Origin: Malurus cyaneus samueli
Taxonomy: Eukaryota > Chordata > Aves > Passeriformes > Maluridae
Length of the DNA: 64,000 nucleotides
Direction: 5' to 3'
NCBI GenBank assembly: GCA_009741485.1
Contig: CM019236.1
Location: 60,951,734 to 61,015,733 of the forward strand
How positions within the stretch are numbered: position 1 is the stretch's first letter; each line of letters starts with the position of its first letter. The notes under the pieces are model-generated. The model saw only the letters and a program-made list of their open reading frames with translations. It was not told where the DNA came from and made no database searches. Both the position numbers and the translations under genes were made by a program. Positions 38,201 to 49,800 of the stretch are shown in pieces.

Positions 38201-40302
38201 CTCCTCAAAGAATGTTTTAATTTTGTTGTTTTTGAGAAAATTCCAGATTAAAAGTGATTAAGTAAGGCATAAAGGAGAGAACTTAAACAACTGGTCCCTC
38301 TTGGGGGCTCCATTACACGTCAACCATCATAACTCCCTTTCTCATGCCTCCATCTGTAAAATGAATTATGTTTTCCCTGCTTGCACAAAGTGGCAGTTTT
38401 CAAGAATGATGCTCTATAAAATATAGTTTGAGACATAGATAAAGACATGGCACCATCATGTACTTTTTGCTCCTAAACAAGGTGAATTTAGTAGGTGCTT
38501 TACTCCCTTCAATTTTTTTTCTTCTACAAGCTGTCCTTTCATTTATTCTCATAGAACAGAAAACTTTTGAGTTCTCAGTCCTCCCAGCACAGCCTCAGGT
38601 TGGACTAGGAACTGAAGGCATTCGGAAATATTTTTTTTTTCTTCCTGTGTCAATAAACTAGAGCACTTCTGAATTTACCACTTATTACCACTTCAGAATC
38701 CCCCTTATCAGAACCATCATATTGTTGACATGATTGATTGAGATTCTCTATATGTTTTCAGGTCAGATATTCAGAATCAGAATCTCTGTGTAACAGATGA
38801 AAAATTATTACTTCATTTCTTTTTAAAGAGAGTCACACACCAACTCCTATTTGTCCACTTGTACAATGTGTACAGTATTACTGCTTATATGGAAAAAAAA
38901 CCTCTCTTGAAATTAAATGACACATTTAATAGAATGAATGACCCATTATTTAGTTAGAAGCCATGACTTTCAGTTTCAGACATTAATAATCACTTTTTTG
39001 TACATCAGCTTGTGATAGCTGCATCTGAAGGTTTAAAGCCTCACAGCTTTCTCACAGAGACTGTGCCATAAGAAGGGCCAAACTGTTGGCCTGACAGAAA
39101 ATAATTCTATTCTTTTTAGGGGAAATAAATAAATAAAATCTCAACTGTTTCTATTGAGTTGATCTCTCTTTTTATGTAGTCTTTTATTCTGCTTTTCTGA
39201 GGCTTTGTTGCTACTAGAAGTGGGTAGAAATGGATGGATGTTAAAACACTAGGGACAACTATGCACACAACTTACAGGAATCTGGTGAGACCAGTGATAC
39301 TCCAAAAAATTTGCAAGGTTCGCAATTTACAGATATACACAAAATATACAATGAGTTACCCTTGAAGTATTTGTGTAGTTTGAGAAGATCAAGAAGTTTT
39401 AACTGTAGAATAAATAATCAAATGATACATTTATTCTCGCATGATATAAGCTTTCACTCTCTCATTTCATTTATTGCCATTAGAATGAGGAAATGAAAGA
39501 GAGAGGGTGTTTAATTCTAAGAATGGGTGTTAAGAAAATGTTAATAAAATTCAGATGACAACGTTATCAAGACTGGCAGTGTGTGAGCTGTGTTCTATCA
39601 GTTTCTCACTTGCTTTTCTATTAGTATAAGCTTTGCATTGTGTGTTGTCTACATAGGACACAATTTCAAAATTTATAGTCATATCGATTTTTAAAAATAA
39701 ATTCTGATTCTCAAACCCAAGAGAAATCTTTCATTCTTCCTGGTATCACTCAAAAGCTTTGAGTAGGTGCTATTTCCATACAAATACTTTACCAATATTG
39801 TCTATTTATTAACACACATAGAATATAAATCCATTGCATTTATCTTGTTCGTTAAAAAATAAAGCATTGTGTATTTTAATTCAAGATTGATGGGAATAAT
39901 GTTCTATAAAATAATTGGATTTTAATGTTGTTTCTTAAGGTAAGAATTATCGATATTTGTGAAAAAGAAATCACTCTGTGATTTCTCCCCCAATATGTCT
40001 GCTTTCTGGTAATAAGTATGTGATAAGCTAAAGGTCTAATTTATTATTTTATTCATTGTTGCATCTTCACATAGTGTAAAAGCATAAATATAGTAGGAGA
40101 CAGTAACTGGCAGTACAGTCTTCTTAAATGGTGTAGTTCTATGTGAAAACCAACAAAAGATTCATTAAATTCAACACTGAGACAGAAATGTCTCAGTGGA
40201 GGATCCATTTAATGCGCCTTCTTCTAACAGGAGAACACTATTACACTGTTGAGGCTATGTTTTCTATATTTCATACGATTACACCTGTCTCTATACTGTC
40301 AT
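35271..40302. other. Long unique AT-rich non-coding stretch
   Basis: No transposon, RNA gene or exon recognised over 5 kb. Open frames reach 94 codons (37,936-38,220) but show no domain or splice context. Confidence 0.5.
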
Positions 40303-40442
40303 TTATTTTCTGGTTTTGGTTTGGCTTGGTTGGGTTAGGTTGGTTTGGTTTTTTTGGTGTGGTGTTGGGGTTTTTTTGTTGCTGGGTTTTTTGTTGTTTT
40401 TCTTGTGGATTTGGGTTTTTTGTTGGGTTTCTTTTGTATTGT
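40303..40442 (+). repeat. G/T-only tract with several G runs
   Basis: About 140 bases of almost pure G and T with units such as GGTTTGG and five or more runs of three or four G. Local G-quadruplex or R-loop formation is conceivable, though the loops are long. The 112-codon frame through it (Phe/Gly/Trp-rich) is a composition artefact. Confidence 0.85.
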
Positions 40443-41575
40443 GTAGATAAAGTATTTTTTGGAACCCGGCATTTTTTCTGAAACAGACTGTTTATTCAGC
40501 AAGCATCTAGAATACTGAGCTCATTTTTACTTTAATGAGAAATACAGTGGTAAAAACTCGTCAATTTTGTAAACATAATGAGGATTACATGTCCTATTCA
40601 ATAATTCTGGTATGCAAGTTAGAAAAAAAAATGTATAGAAGCCTTAAAAAAACATAAGAGAATGGTACTAGAGCTAAATAATTTCAGTATGTCTACAAGG
40701 GAAATAATAAAATAATATTTCTTCCAAATGGGTTTAGCAGAAGGAATGAAGGAAAACATTCAAAGGAAGTAAAGCTGTTTGAATTGTTGATAGTTGCAAA
40801 GTTTCCATGCTGTCCTTTCCAAGGGAAGTAATCTTTGCCTCTATTTCTCAAGTTGCCAGCCTCTTCTAGTTTTCTTTCTCTGTCCTTCCATGAAAAGAAA
40901 AAAATCTGTTTAGATGAAAAAAGAAAGAATGTTTATATGCCCAAGAAGTGCATGCAAACATGCACGTGTGAATGCCTGACCAGCATGAGGAAAACCTGAG
41001 TTTTCCTTTCAGAACAGCCCTTTTTTTTTTTGCCTTTTCCATTCATCTTACAAGCTTTGTTTGAAAATGCAGATAAGTAAACTGAATTCTCAGTGTAACT
41101 TGAAAAAGCAGCAATTAAGCATATTGTGGGACACATGTTCTGAATTTGATTTGTTGACCTGAACAAAAGTAGTAAATATGTTAGCGGACATCAAACTTTC
41201 TTTTCCTATGACTGCATTAGAGTCAGTCTGTCAGATAAAATAAACATGGCAGTCCTAGTGAGGTTGATGGATTTACAACCATTAAGGAGGTAGTTCATTA
41301 TATTAAGCTAACAGTCACTTTTGACAAGAAAAATCATTTAACCTTTTAACATAGAGCATTCCAATTAACTTCAGCCTGAGACATAGCAGACCCTTCTGTT
41401 TTCCACTGTCCAAAAAGCTGCATGGTCAAGTATAAACAGTGACGGTTAGCAAACCAAATTGGAGAGCAATTAAGACAGAGAATATCGCTCATTTTGTAAT
41501 CAGAACATATTTGGCTATTTAGAATTTGCATTACTGCACATGGACATCACCATGCAATATGTTTCTTTTTTTTTC
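40443..41575. other. Non-coding, nothing recognised
   Basis: AT-rich unique sequence with no exon or named repeat. Confidence 0.5.
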
Positions 41576-41580
41576 AGTTG

Positions 41581-42497
41581 TGTCGTGTGTGGAGAATGGT
41601 ACTCACCACAAGACTCCAGAGCCAGGCTGCCTGTCTCTCTTGCTCCTCCCAGTTTGCCTTCCCTTTCTCTTCTGTCATGGGATTTAGTGGAGGATTGGAG
41701 GCACAAAAGACAAAGATCGCTGGTTGAGATAAGCCACATTTACTGGAAACAGCAATGAGATAAGAAAATGAACAGTAGCAGCAATGGTGCACATCCCACA
41801 CAGCCTCACCAATATCAGACAATCCTGGATGGCTCCGCCTGACACATTTTCTGAACTGGAAACAGTCCTCTCTCCCCAGAGAAGAGCCCCTTTCCCACAC
41901 CCCCAGCCATGATACAAGGTGGTACAGGTCCTGGCCATGCCCCCTCTTGGCTACTGTAAAAATTCCTCCTGTCCTTCTGGGCGATGGAGCCACGAGGTCA
42001 CGCAGACACCAATATGATGAGCATGATCCGTTTATTTCTAATACAAGCTCCTTTTTATCTACTTTCATAAGCCAGCCTCTCTATATGATTAGCAATGCCC
42101 TTCTATATGATTAACAATTATTCATTGGTTAATTTAACAGTCTGTCTATTACATTTCAGCATATGATTGGTATATTTGCAAAAGCGTGTTTTTGTATGCC
42201 TTGCAGTTTCAAATCAATGTTCTCAGTATTTTGCACTTTCCTCAATCGACCTATTGTTCTTCAATTGCTCTTTGTTCTTGCTTCTTACTATGTTTCTTCT
42301 TCATGGTCAGTCGGTACATGTTACACCGCTGTAGTCACGTCCTCTTCTTTCCCATCCTCTTCTATCTCATCCTGCTCTATCTTGTGGTCTGGGTTGCTCA
42401 GTAACAGCAATTCATGCCCTTGTTCCCATAAAAACCTGTCTAACAGAGATTCACCTGACTGAGATCCTTCTACACTGTCCTGGCCAAAACCAGGACA
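41581..42497 (-). mobile_element. Solo LTR-like element of an endogenous retrovirus (avian ERVL/ERVK style)
   Basis: Read on the minus strand it starts TGTCCTGGTTTTGGCCAGGAC (at 42,497) and ends CACACGACA (at 41,581), giving TGTC...GACA ends. Flanking bases AGTTG (41,576-41,580) and TGTTG (42,498-42,502) could be a 5-bp target duplication with one mismatch. Inside are a GATAAAAAG TATA-like box (near 42,055) and an AATAAA signal (near 42,035). Further along is 'gtaaatgtggcttatctcaaccag', resembling the 'tttatctcaacccacgag' segment before the end of avian ERVL LTRs. No primer-binding site or gag/pol/env follows, so it would be a recombined solo LTR. It may be two LTRs, since 'GAAGGACA' at 41,970 could be an earlier end (528 bp). 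The 164-codon minus frame inside it is not a viral gene I recognise. Confidence 0.62.
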
Positions 42498-42507
42498 TGT
42501 TGTTAGA

Positions 42508-43110
42508 ACCATGGAAAAGACTCAAAGATCATCAAGTCCAACTGGCACTGTCGCCATGTGCACCTCTAAACGTCCTCAAGCACCTCATCCACATAGCTTT
42601 TGAACACTCCCAGAACAGTGACTTCGCCACTCCCTGGGCATCCTGTTCCAATGTCTGAGCACCTTTCTGGTGAATGTGTGATTCCTAATATGTAATCTAA
42701 ATCTCCCCTGCTGCAACTCTGTCTCATCCTGCCCCTTGTTACGTGGGAGGAGAGGCTGATTCCCACCTCGCTGCAGCCTCCTTCCAGAGAGTTATAGAAA
42801 GCAATATTGTCACTGCCCTCCTCCTATCGGCCACTCTGTTTCTGGTACAGGCCATGAGGCCACTGGTCTATTTTGGCCATCTGGACACATTCTGGCACAC
42901 ATTCATACTAACCAACAGCCCCAGATACTTTTCCCAGGGCAGCTTTCCAGACTCTCCTCCCCTAATTGCCTTGGGTTGATGTGTCCAAGGGAAGGATCCA
43001 GCACTCGGCCTTGTTAAACTTCATTGATTCAGCCTGTCCAGATCCCTCTGCAGAGTCCTCATGCTCTCCAGCAGATCGAAACTCTCGCCAAATTTGATGG
43101 GGGTTCTTCT
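42508..43110 (-). mobile_element. CR1 LINE fragment, antisense, abutting the LTR
   Basis: The + strand runs 'ggaaaagactcaaagatcatcaagtcca', 'ttgaacactcccagaacagtgact', 'ccactccctgggcatcctgttccaatgtctgagcacc', 'aatctaaatctcccctgc' and 'gttacgtgggaggagaggctgattcccacc', the reverse complement of CR1 3' sequence in order. Its terminal bases are missing exactly at the LTR boundary, so the LTR may have inserted at the CR1 3' end. After about 42,830 the similarity continues more weakly. Confidence 0.88.
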
Positions 43111-43269
43111 TTGATCTTCTGAAATATTTTAACTGGCAGTCTTTTTGCTTGTTAGACACCTTTATCTGAAGTCAGTCCATGTTTCTAATATATATGTGAT
43201 TCAGTCTGCAACAAAGGACAAGAACATTTCAACCTGCAGGTGGTTCTTCAAAAAAAGATTTCTTTAAGT

Positions 43270-43800
43270 AGAATCATAGGAGCATAGAAAATCTTAAACT
43301 GAAGGAATCTACAGGATCAGCAAATCCAGCTCCTCACAGCACTACCTAAAACCAAATCCTATCACCAAGATGTTTGACCAGATGATCCTTGAAATGTGGA
43401 AAGCATCAAGCCTGATGCTTTGATCGCTTCCCTGGGGAGCCCATACAAGTGGCTGGCCACCCTCTGGGTGAAGAACATTTTCCAAAAACCTAATCTGATG
43501 CAGCTTCATCCCATTTCCTCGAGCTCTATTGCTGATCACCATTCTGAGATCAGCATCTTCTCTGCTACCCCACTTGAGGAAGTTGTCAAGCATGATGGGG
43601 TCTCTCAACATCTCTTCTCTCCACTGACCCTGCTCAGTGACCTCAGGCACTCCCTGTAAGCCTTCACCTTCTGCCATGTTTGTTGCCCTTCTCTGGACAG
43701 ACTCTAACAGTTTGATGTCCTTATTCATAGTGGCCCCTAAAGCTGCACAAAATACTTGAGATGGGACTTCACTGGTGTGGTGTAGGACAGAGTGAAATAT
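43270..43800 (-). mobile_element. Second CR1 LINE fragment, antisense
   Basis: Starts afresh with AGAATCATAGGAGCATAGAA and runs through 'tgatcgcttccctggggagcccatacaa', 'ctgggtgaagaacattttcc', 'aaacctaatctgatgcagcttc' and 'gcccttctctggacagactctaacagtttgatgtcctta', ending in 'agatgggacttcactggtgtggtg'. It is a separate insertion from the one at 42.5 kb because it begins again at the CR1 3' end. Its wording differs from the 34.8 kb copy, so it belongs to another CR1 subfamily. The minus frame of 154 codons across it is CR1 relic. Confidence 0.92.
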
Positions 43801-44221
43801 TCCCACTATTCCATTTCCTTCCCTACTGGTGAAAAGTCACAAAAGACAAATGAAACCAACAGAGGCACCAGATTAGAAATAGCAATAGGCTGCAATCAGG
43901 TGACCTCTTCCCTCCAACAAGTGCTGGTGCTTCTTTTAACCTTCCTCTATGGTTCTGCTCAAAGTCACACAGGCTCTAAGAGGTCAGATTTTCCTTATGG
44001 AAAGCTGAGACATATGCAGGGATATCTGGGACAGAGGTGAAACAAGGACAGTAAACATCACCTCCCTTGAGCTGCCTGCAGAGACAGTCTGTTTTGTCAT
44101 CCTCCTCTCCAGTAAGGAAATGTCTGCACAGCAGAGCAGCTACAAGGTGCCCTGGCTGGTATAGGCTTTGCCACTTCTCAGCTACACACTAGAGCCTTTG
44201 GAACGCATCATCCTTTTTCAT
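43801..44221. other. Non-coding, nothing recognised
   Basis: Mixed-composition sequence that may include distal CR1 remains, but I cannot align it with confidence. Confidence 0.4.
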
Positions 44222-44335
44222 ATCTGTTTGGTTGTTTGGTTTGGTTTCAGGTTTTTTGTTTTGGGGGGTTTTTTTGTTTGTTTGTTTGTTTTTTGGTTGT
44301 TTTTTTTTTTTTAATTGGTTGGTTGAGGTTTATAA
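44222..44335 (+). repeat. G/T-rich tract with poly(T)
   Basis: Units of GTTTG and GGTTT, then a G6 run, T runs and GTTT repeats on the + strand. It is low-complexity sequence. Confidence 0.85.
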
Positions 44336-46714
44336 TTATTTTTCAAAAGGCATCCCTGGACATTTAGGGAGTGTGAAGCACCCCAGTCTGAGGAAGGGGA
44401 GGCACAAGAGGAGGCACAAGAGCTTGGAGGCTCTGAACTTTTCTTCTGCGAAATGGATGTCGGACTATAGACACATGCTTAAGTTCAGATTGGATCTAAA
44501 TATGTGATTTTGTACTCATGGCTATGGTTCAATTAATTATCCTAATATTATTCCCAATTCATATGCTCACTAATTGAAACTTCATTATAATTTCATATTT
44601 GGAAATCTTAATGAAGAAGATGAAAGCCAGGGATGCAAGGCCACCAAGGTCCTGGGTTACAGTTTTATCTTTCAGCACATATCAGTCCAATACCTAAAAA
44701 TAACAGATAAAAATTATTTATAAATTTATGCGAAAATCATATGCTAATTAGAAGGAAAAATTTCCACCTTCATTGAAAAGAGATTAAAAACATTTATTTA
44801 GACTGCACTCTATCTTCACTGCTCTGAACAGCTGAATGGTACAGGTTAAGTTATCAGAGGTATTGAAACTGTAAAATATTTATCAGTGCAGTTACTCTGT
44901 TAGTCATCATTTATTCCATTTGCAATGGGGAAAAATGATGATTGACTCCAAATTTCCAAAATTCTTTCTTAAAATACACTTTATGGACTCAAGTCATTCT
45001 GTGAACAAACAGTCATGGTCACAATGTTTTGGGGAACATGTTAGTATTTTCCAGAAGGCAGTCCTGAACTCATGAATATGGCCTGGCTGTATGCTTCAAA
45101 GAAATGTTGTACCTACTGGAGTGTGAGCATATTCAATGCATATTGCTGCCATTGCCCTTACACTTTTGGTCCACATTGGTTTTCTACTTAGGATTCTCTA
45201 TAAAGTACTTTGTATTCTGATTAGTAATGAACAATATTAAGCCAGATAGAATATATATTTTATGGCAAAAATATATTTTGTGGAAAATTTTATGATGTTT
45301 GTCTTTTGTTTATGTAGGACAGGAATCTCACTGTATTCGTTTCATTTATGAACCAGACAGTGATTAACATCCTTAATCAAAAAAGTGTTCAAGTGTTTGT
45401 GTGTGCAATTTCAACAGCACATATGGAACACACATAGTTGTTTTCCAGGTCATGTTCACTAAAATGTCCTTATTCATATGCCTTTCTTTGCCAGAGTCTG
45501 CACTCACATAAACTGGGATTTGACTTCTTTCCTCTTTACAAATGGAGTCCAACCCATTATGTGGACATTGTGTTAATTCTCTAAAGTTCCATGCTATGTG
45601 CAAGTGACAAGATTACGTGTTTGAGTGCTGAGACCAGGGCGAAAGTCAGATACAAGTGGTGAAACTAAAAATAGATAAGGATCTTTACTTTTCGACGAGA
45701 AAGCATTTTCAGAATAGTCTGAGGAACATCAGGATTGTAGGTTTCCATGAATTGTTTTTCCATACTGAGCTTGAGCATACATGCTTAAAATTGGCTTCAA
45801 TATTTTATAAAATAAAGACAGGCAACAGTCTAATTATATTGCTATTAATTTTCGAGGAGTTCCTTCACACACATCTAGCTAGTTTAGCTGTGGAGATGGA
45901 AAACTGTCTGGATGAATTTCCATAATGGTGAAGAGGGTGAAAAGTGGAGCAATACACTGATTACAGACAAGGGTGAGTAAAGTGATTTCAATGTTTGCAG
46001 CAACCATGCAAAAGAAGAGCTGAGATTAAGCTACACTACCCAGAATTTCTATTTTTCTTTCTTAACCAGTCAATGTGTTATTTCTTGTACATTAATCTTT
46101 CTGTTTTACTGTCTGTTATCAAAATAAACAAACCAAAATGTGAAGACATGTTCATGCTTCTCACAGAGAGATACTGCTATCCTATTCCAAAACAGTATTT
46201 GTAATATAAACTTTTGCTCTATCTAGAGGCTAATTACACTGGCATTTTACAACAACAGAACAAAATTGGGAAACTCTCAGCTGGGAGATGAACTTTGTAA
46301 CACATATTAATGCATCTTGCTGTAAAGAACCATTCGTGTTTACTGTGCCAGCCAACAGAAACTCAGCAGAAACTCGTCAATTGTCATGGCAATTTTCAGC
46401 TATTCATCAGCATAGTAGTGCACACCCACACTTGGCATGGAAAACGTGGTGCGAAACAACAGCAGATGATGGATTATGATGATGGTAAATAACAATGATA
46501 ATGGCTATTGATTTTTTTTGAGGGACACTTCACTGCATATAATATGTGTAAACAGTGACACTCACAGCTGGTATTACTAGAAATGGTGAATTCGCACAAG
46601 GAAACTGAACATTCACAAATCTTTCTGTTCATGGAGGTCAGAAATGTCAACTCTATTTCCCATATGAATAAGAGATGAACTTAACCTGCATTGCCTTTCT
46701 TTGTTTTTTGCTGA
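44336..46714. other. Non-coding, mostly unique
   Basis: A 12-base tandem doublet (GGAGGCACAAGA) sits at 44,398-44,422. Otherwise the stretch is AT-rich with no recognised gene or transposon. Confidence 0.5.
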
Positions 46715-46812
46715 TTTTTTTGGGGTGGTGGTGGTTGGGTTTTTTTGTTTCCTTTTTTTTTTTTTTTTTAAGTTTTGGTTTTTTGTTTGTGGGAGTTTTT
46801 CTTTTTTTTGCT
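46715..46812 (+). repeat. G/T-rich tract with poly(T)
   Basis: TTTTTTGGGGTGGTGGTGG followed by long T runs and TTTTGG units. It is the same kind of strand-asymmetric tract as at 7.2, 40.3, 44.2 and 60.7 kb. Confidence 0.85.
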
Positions 46813-49800
46813 CCTGATTTGTAGGGGATTATACAACTAAATATTCATTGTGAAATCATATTTTCTAACAAGCTTGGTAGCATCAGTCATTAGAATGTTG
46901 TAAACTATGGCTTAAGCATTAAGAAGTGTGAGGCTAGGTCAGTTTGTACCTGTTGTATACTGATAAATAGGGAGGAAAGTTACAACTAAATTATGAACAG
47001 GTACATTTTTTTGTAAGAAATAAATTACCTTTCTAGACAGTTCAGATTCCTTTGCTTTTAAAAATTTGCATGCAGTATGTATGTACTGTGCAGACAATAA
47101 TATATATAATCTGGTAAGTAGCAATTGTACCTATCACAACATTCAAAGTCAACATGTGTTTGGCCAACATGCTCCAGGTTACTGTTGTTAAATGTCAGAA
47201 GTTAAAATTAAGGCTGGTCTTCTTGCTTGGCTCCCAGGCTTTTCAAGCTGCAGCTTTAATGATTTGTCTTATCTGACTTCAGAGGGATTGCTTAAAATGA
47301 GGAATGTGACTTAAGGTTTAGAATACTAGCACTTCAATAAGAATGTAGTACATAGAACTTATCTTTTATCACTTCACATTCTCTCTGCCTGCTAATTTAT
47401 TTGTATTAGGTTTGCAGATACTTCTTCATATCCTGAGCAACAGCAGTTATTTCCATCCTACCTGTAAATTATGTCTAGGTTTTCCCCACATCTCTTTTTC
47501 AAAATAAGTGAGTTTTAACAGCAAATGAGAAGAATATGCTTCCTCCTTTGCTTGTATTTTTGCATGGCATCTGAATCGAGGTAGGAAGGGCTTTTTTAGC
47601 TTTGGGAAGCTTGGAGTCTCATTAGCTGATGGAAGGAAATTTCTACCGCTAACATGCCACACTAAAAATACACTCAGCATAGGATGGTTAAAATCCAGTC
47701 CACCACAGCAAGCAGTACTCACCCAAACTGCTAATGTTAGCCTTGAACGTTTGAAAGTGTTGGCCTCTGTGGAGTGCAGCCAGATATCCCGTGTTCAGTA
47801 GAAGGCAAATATGTTGAAACAAATGCAGCATTTCCCCACCTCCATGGGAGAACAAAGATAGTGGGCTACAGCTCTGCTGGTGGCCAACTGCTTATATATT
47901 TTCATGGATCTTTCAAAGTGGCTGGAATCTTTGATGTGTTATGATTTCCTTTGAACTCTAGAAACACTGCTGACTTGTTTGTATTGCTGATTTCCATCTT
48001 CTACTTGTTTTGCATTTCCCTACACTGTATACAGGAAAGGAAAGATCTTCCTCTATATGACAGAAACTCTCATTCTTTTGTTAATGGGTACAGACCTATA
48101 TTTTAATTATTTCTTTATGCTGGTTATATAATATCATGGTTTTCTTTTCCTGAACTACCAGTTTTTATTTGCTGATATGGGAAAGAGTGGCTTGCTAAAA
48201 GGTAACACTAGCTGAATGTAATTCTTCTATATAACTTGGAAGACAAAAACAAACCAGAAAGGCGGAAGAAAAGGCTTAATATTCCCTGCTTCAGACTGTA
48301 TTTAGCTGTCAGCTGGGAAGAAAAAATCATTGGGAAAGAAGAGTGAGAGAGAAATAAAGAAATGAAAAAAAATCTAAAAAGTGAACATTCATCCAGCTTT
48401 GTGTCAAAGCCCACTGACTCCAGTCCAGGAAATATGTAGGATTATGAAATGGAGGTCACACACCACCTCATGCCCCCATACCCTCACTGAATTATTGTGT
48501 CATATCACAAGATGCAAAGCAGCTGTTTAGTAAAAAATTGATCTTTTGCTGTGACTTGAACAAAGCAGAAAGAATGCATGAAAAGGCAGACATCAGGGTT
48601 TGGTGCAGATGGACCCAACACAGGACTTGCACACCATTCTGCATGTAATCTCATTAAACCAAAAGTGTCTTATCTTAAACAGTTTAATAATTTGTGGGTG
48701 CTGGTCATATTTTCAAAAGCAGAAAATAATTTGAAAAGTCTCGCTAAGCCAGTGGGAATTAATGATGCTTTTTGAAACCAGTGGTTCACTAAGGCATCAC
48801 ACTTTGGTTTCCAGTTTTAAAAATTATCTTTCTGACATGTTTCATTTAGCACATGCAGTAGATTGTTTCTGTGCCTTACAGAACACTGTGTATTTTCTAC
48901 ACACATGTTCCATAGTGGCTACCTCTCTTTCCTGAAAGCTTGCATCATCAAGATAATCTCAGATCAGATGAGAGACAAAAGCTGTTTGCCTGTAGACCTT
49001 AACTAGTATATGCTTTCATGAGAAGCCTGCAGCATTTCTATATTTTCAAACTAAGACTGACATTTTGTATTGGTTTTTCTCTGGGAAAATAATAATAATA
49101 ATAAAAGCTCAAGCTAAATGTCAGCTGAGTTTGCAAGGATTTGCAAGTAACAGACATCAAATTGAAGTGCTCAGCAGAGGTTTGGCACAGGTTGGCCGCT
49201 AAATTTGCCAGAGATTCTGCTACAACAAAGCCACGTGAGAGGGAGAAGGGCACTGGGCTTAGCAAGACAACCTTGCAATTCTTTACTGGCAGCCAGGATA
49301 GATTAATTGTGAACAGGGAAAAAAACAACCTTCACAGTCCTCCTTGCTAACAAGTAAAAGCATGAAGCAAGAAAATACAAACTGGAGCAAAGAAAGACAG
49401 ACAAATGGGAACAACATGAAAGCAGACAAAGAGGAACAGAGGAACCGGGAGGGGGTGCTTTAGAGATGCAAGGGCACAACAAACTTAACAAGCTGCAAGG
49501 AGCCAGGACAGAATCTGTGCTATTGCAAAATATTTATTTGTGCCCTCAAAGCTTTGGGTAATGTCCCAAGATTCATGGATTTCTTTATTCCTTTACTGCT
49601 CTCAAGTAGGTATGGAAAATGGGTATCAGGCCTCCTGGAGCCTGGTTGCATTTGTTGCCTGTATTGGTGGTAGGACATGGAAGACAGAGTTGGGATTTGC
49701 ATTTGTTTTAAATAATTTCAGCCTGCTGACATAGGAGACAAAATTACTTTTTGTGGTGCAATTCTAATATCTCTCTCTAATCTAAGGCTGTCTTAAGAAA

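Noticed and set aside
40330..40345. GGGTTAGG within the G/T tract as an interstitial telomere repeat
   Set aside because: Only one unit is present, with no TTAGGG array around it.
40143..40481. 112-codon Phe/Gly/Trp-rich frame
   Set aside because: Its second half is the G/T tract, so the composition explains it.
41574..42068. 164-codon minus-strand open frame, the longest in the window
   Set aside because: It lies wholly inside the LTR-like element and does not resemble a retroviral or host protein.
43342..43806. 154-codon minus-strand open frame
   Set aside because: It is read through a CR1 3' region in sense orientation, which is a non-functional relic frame.
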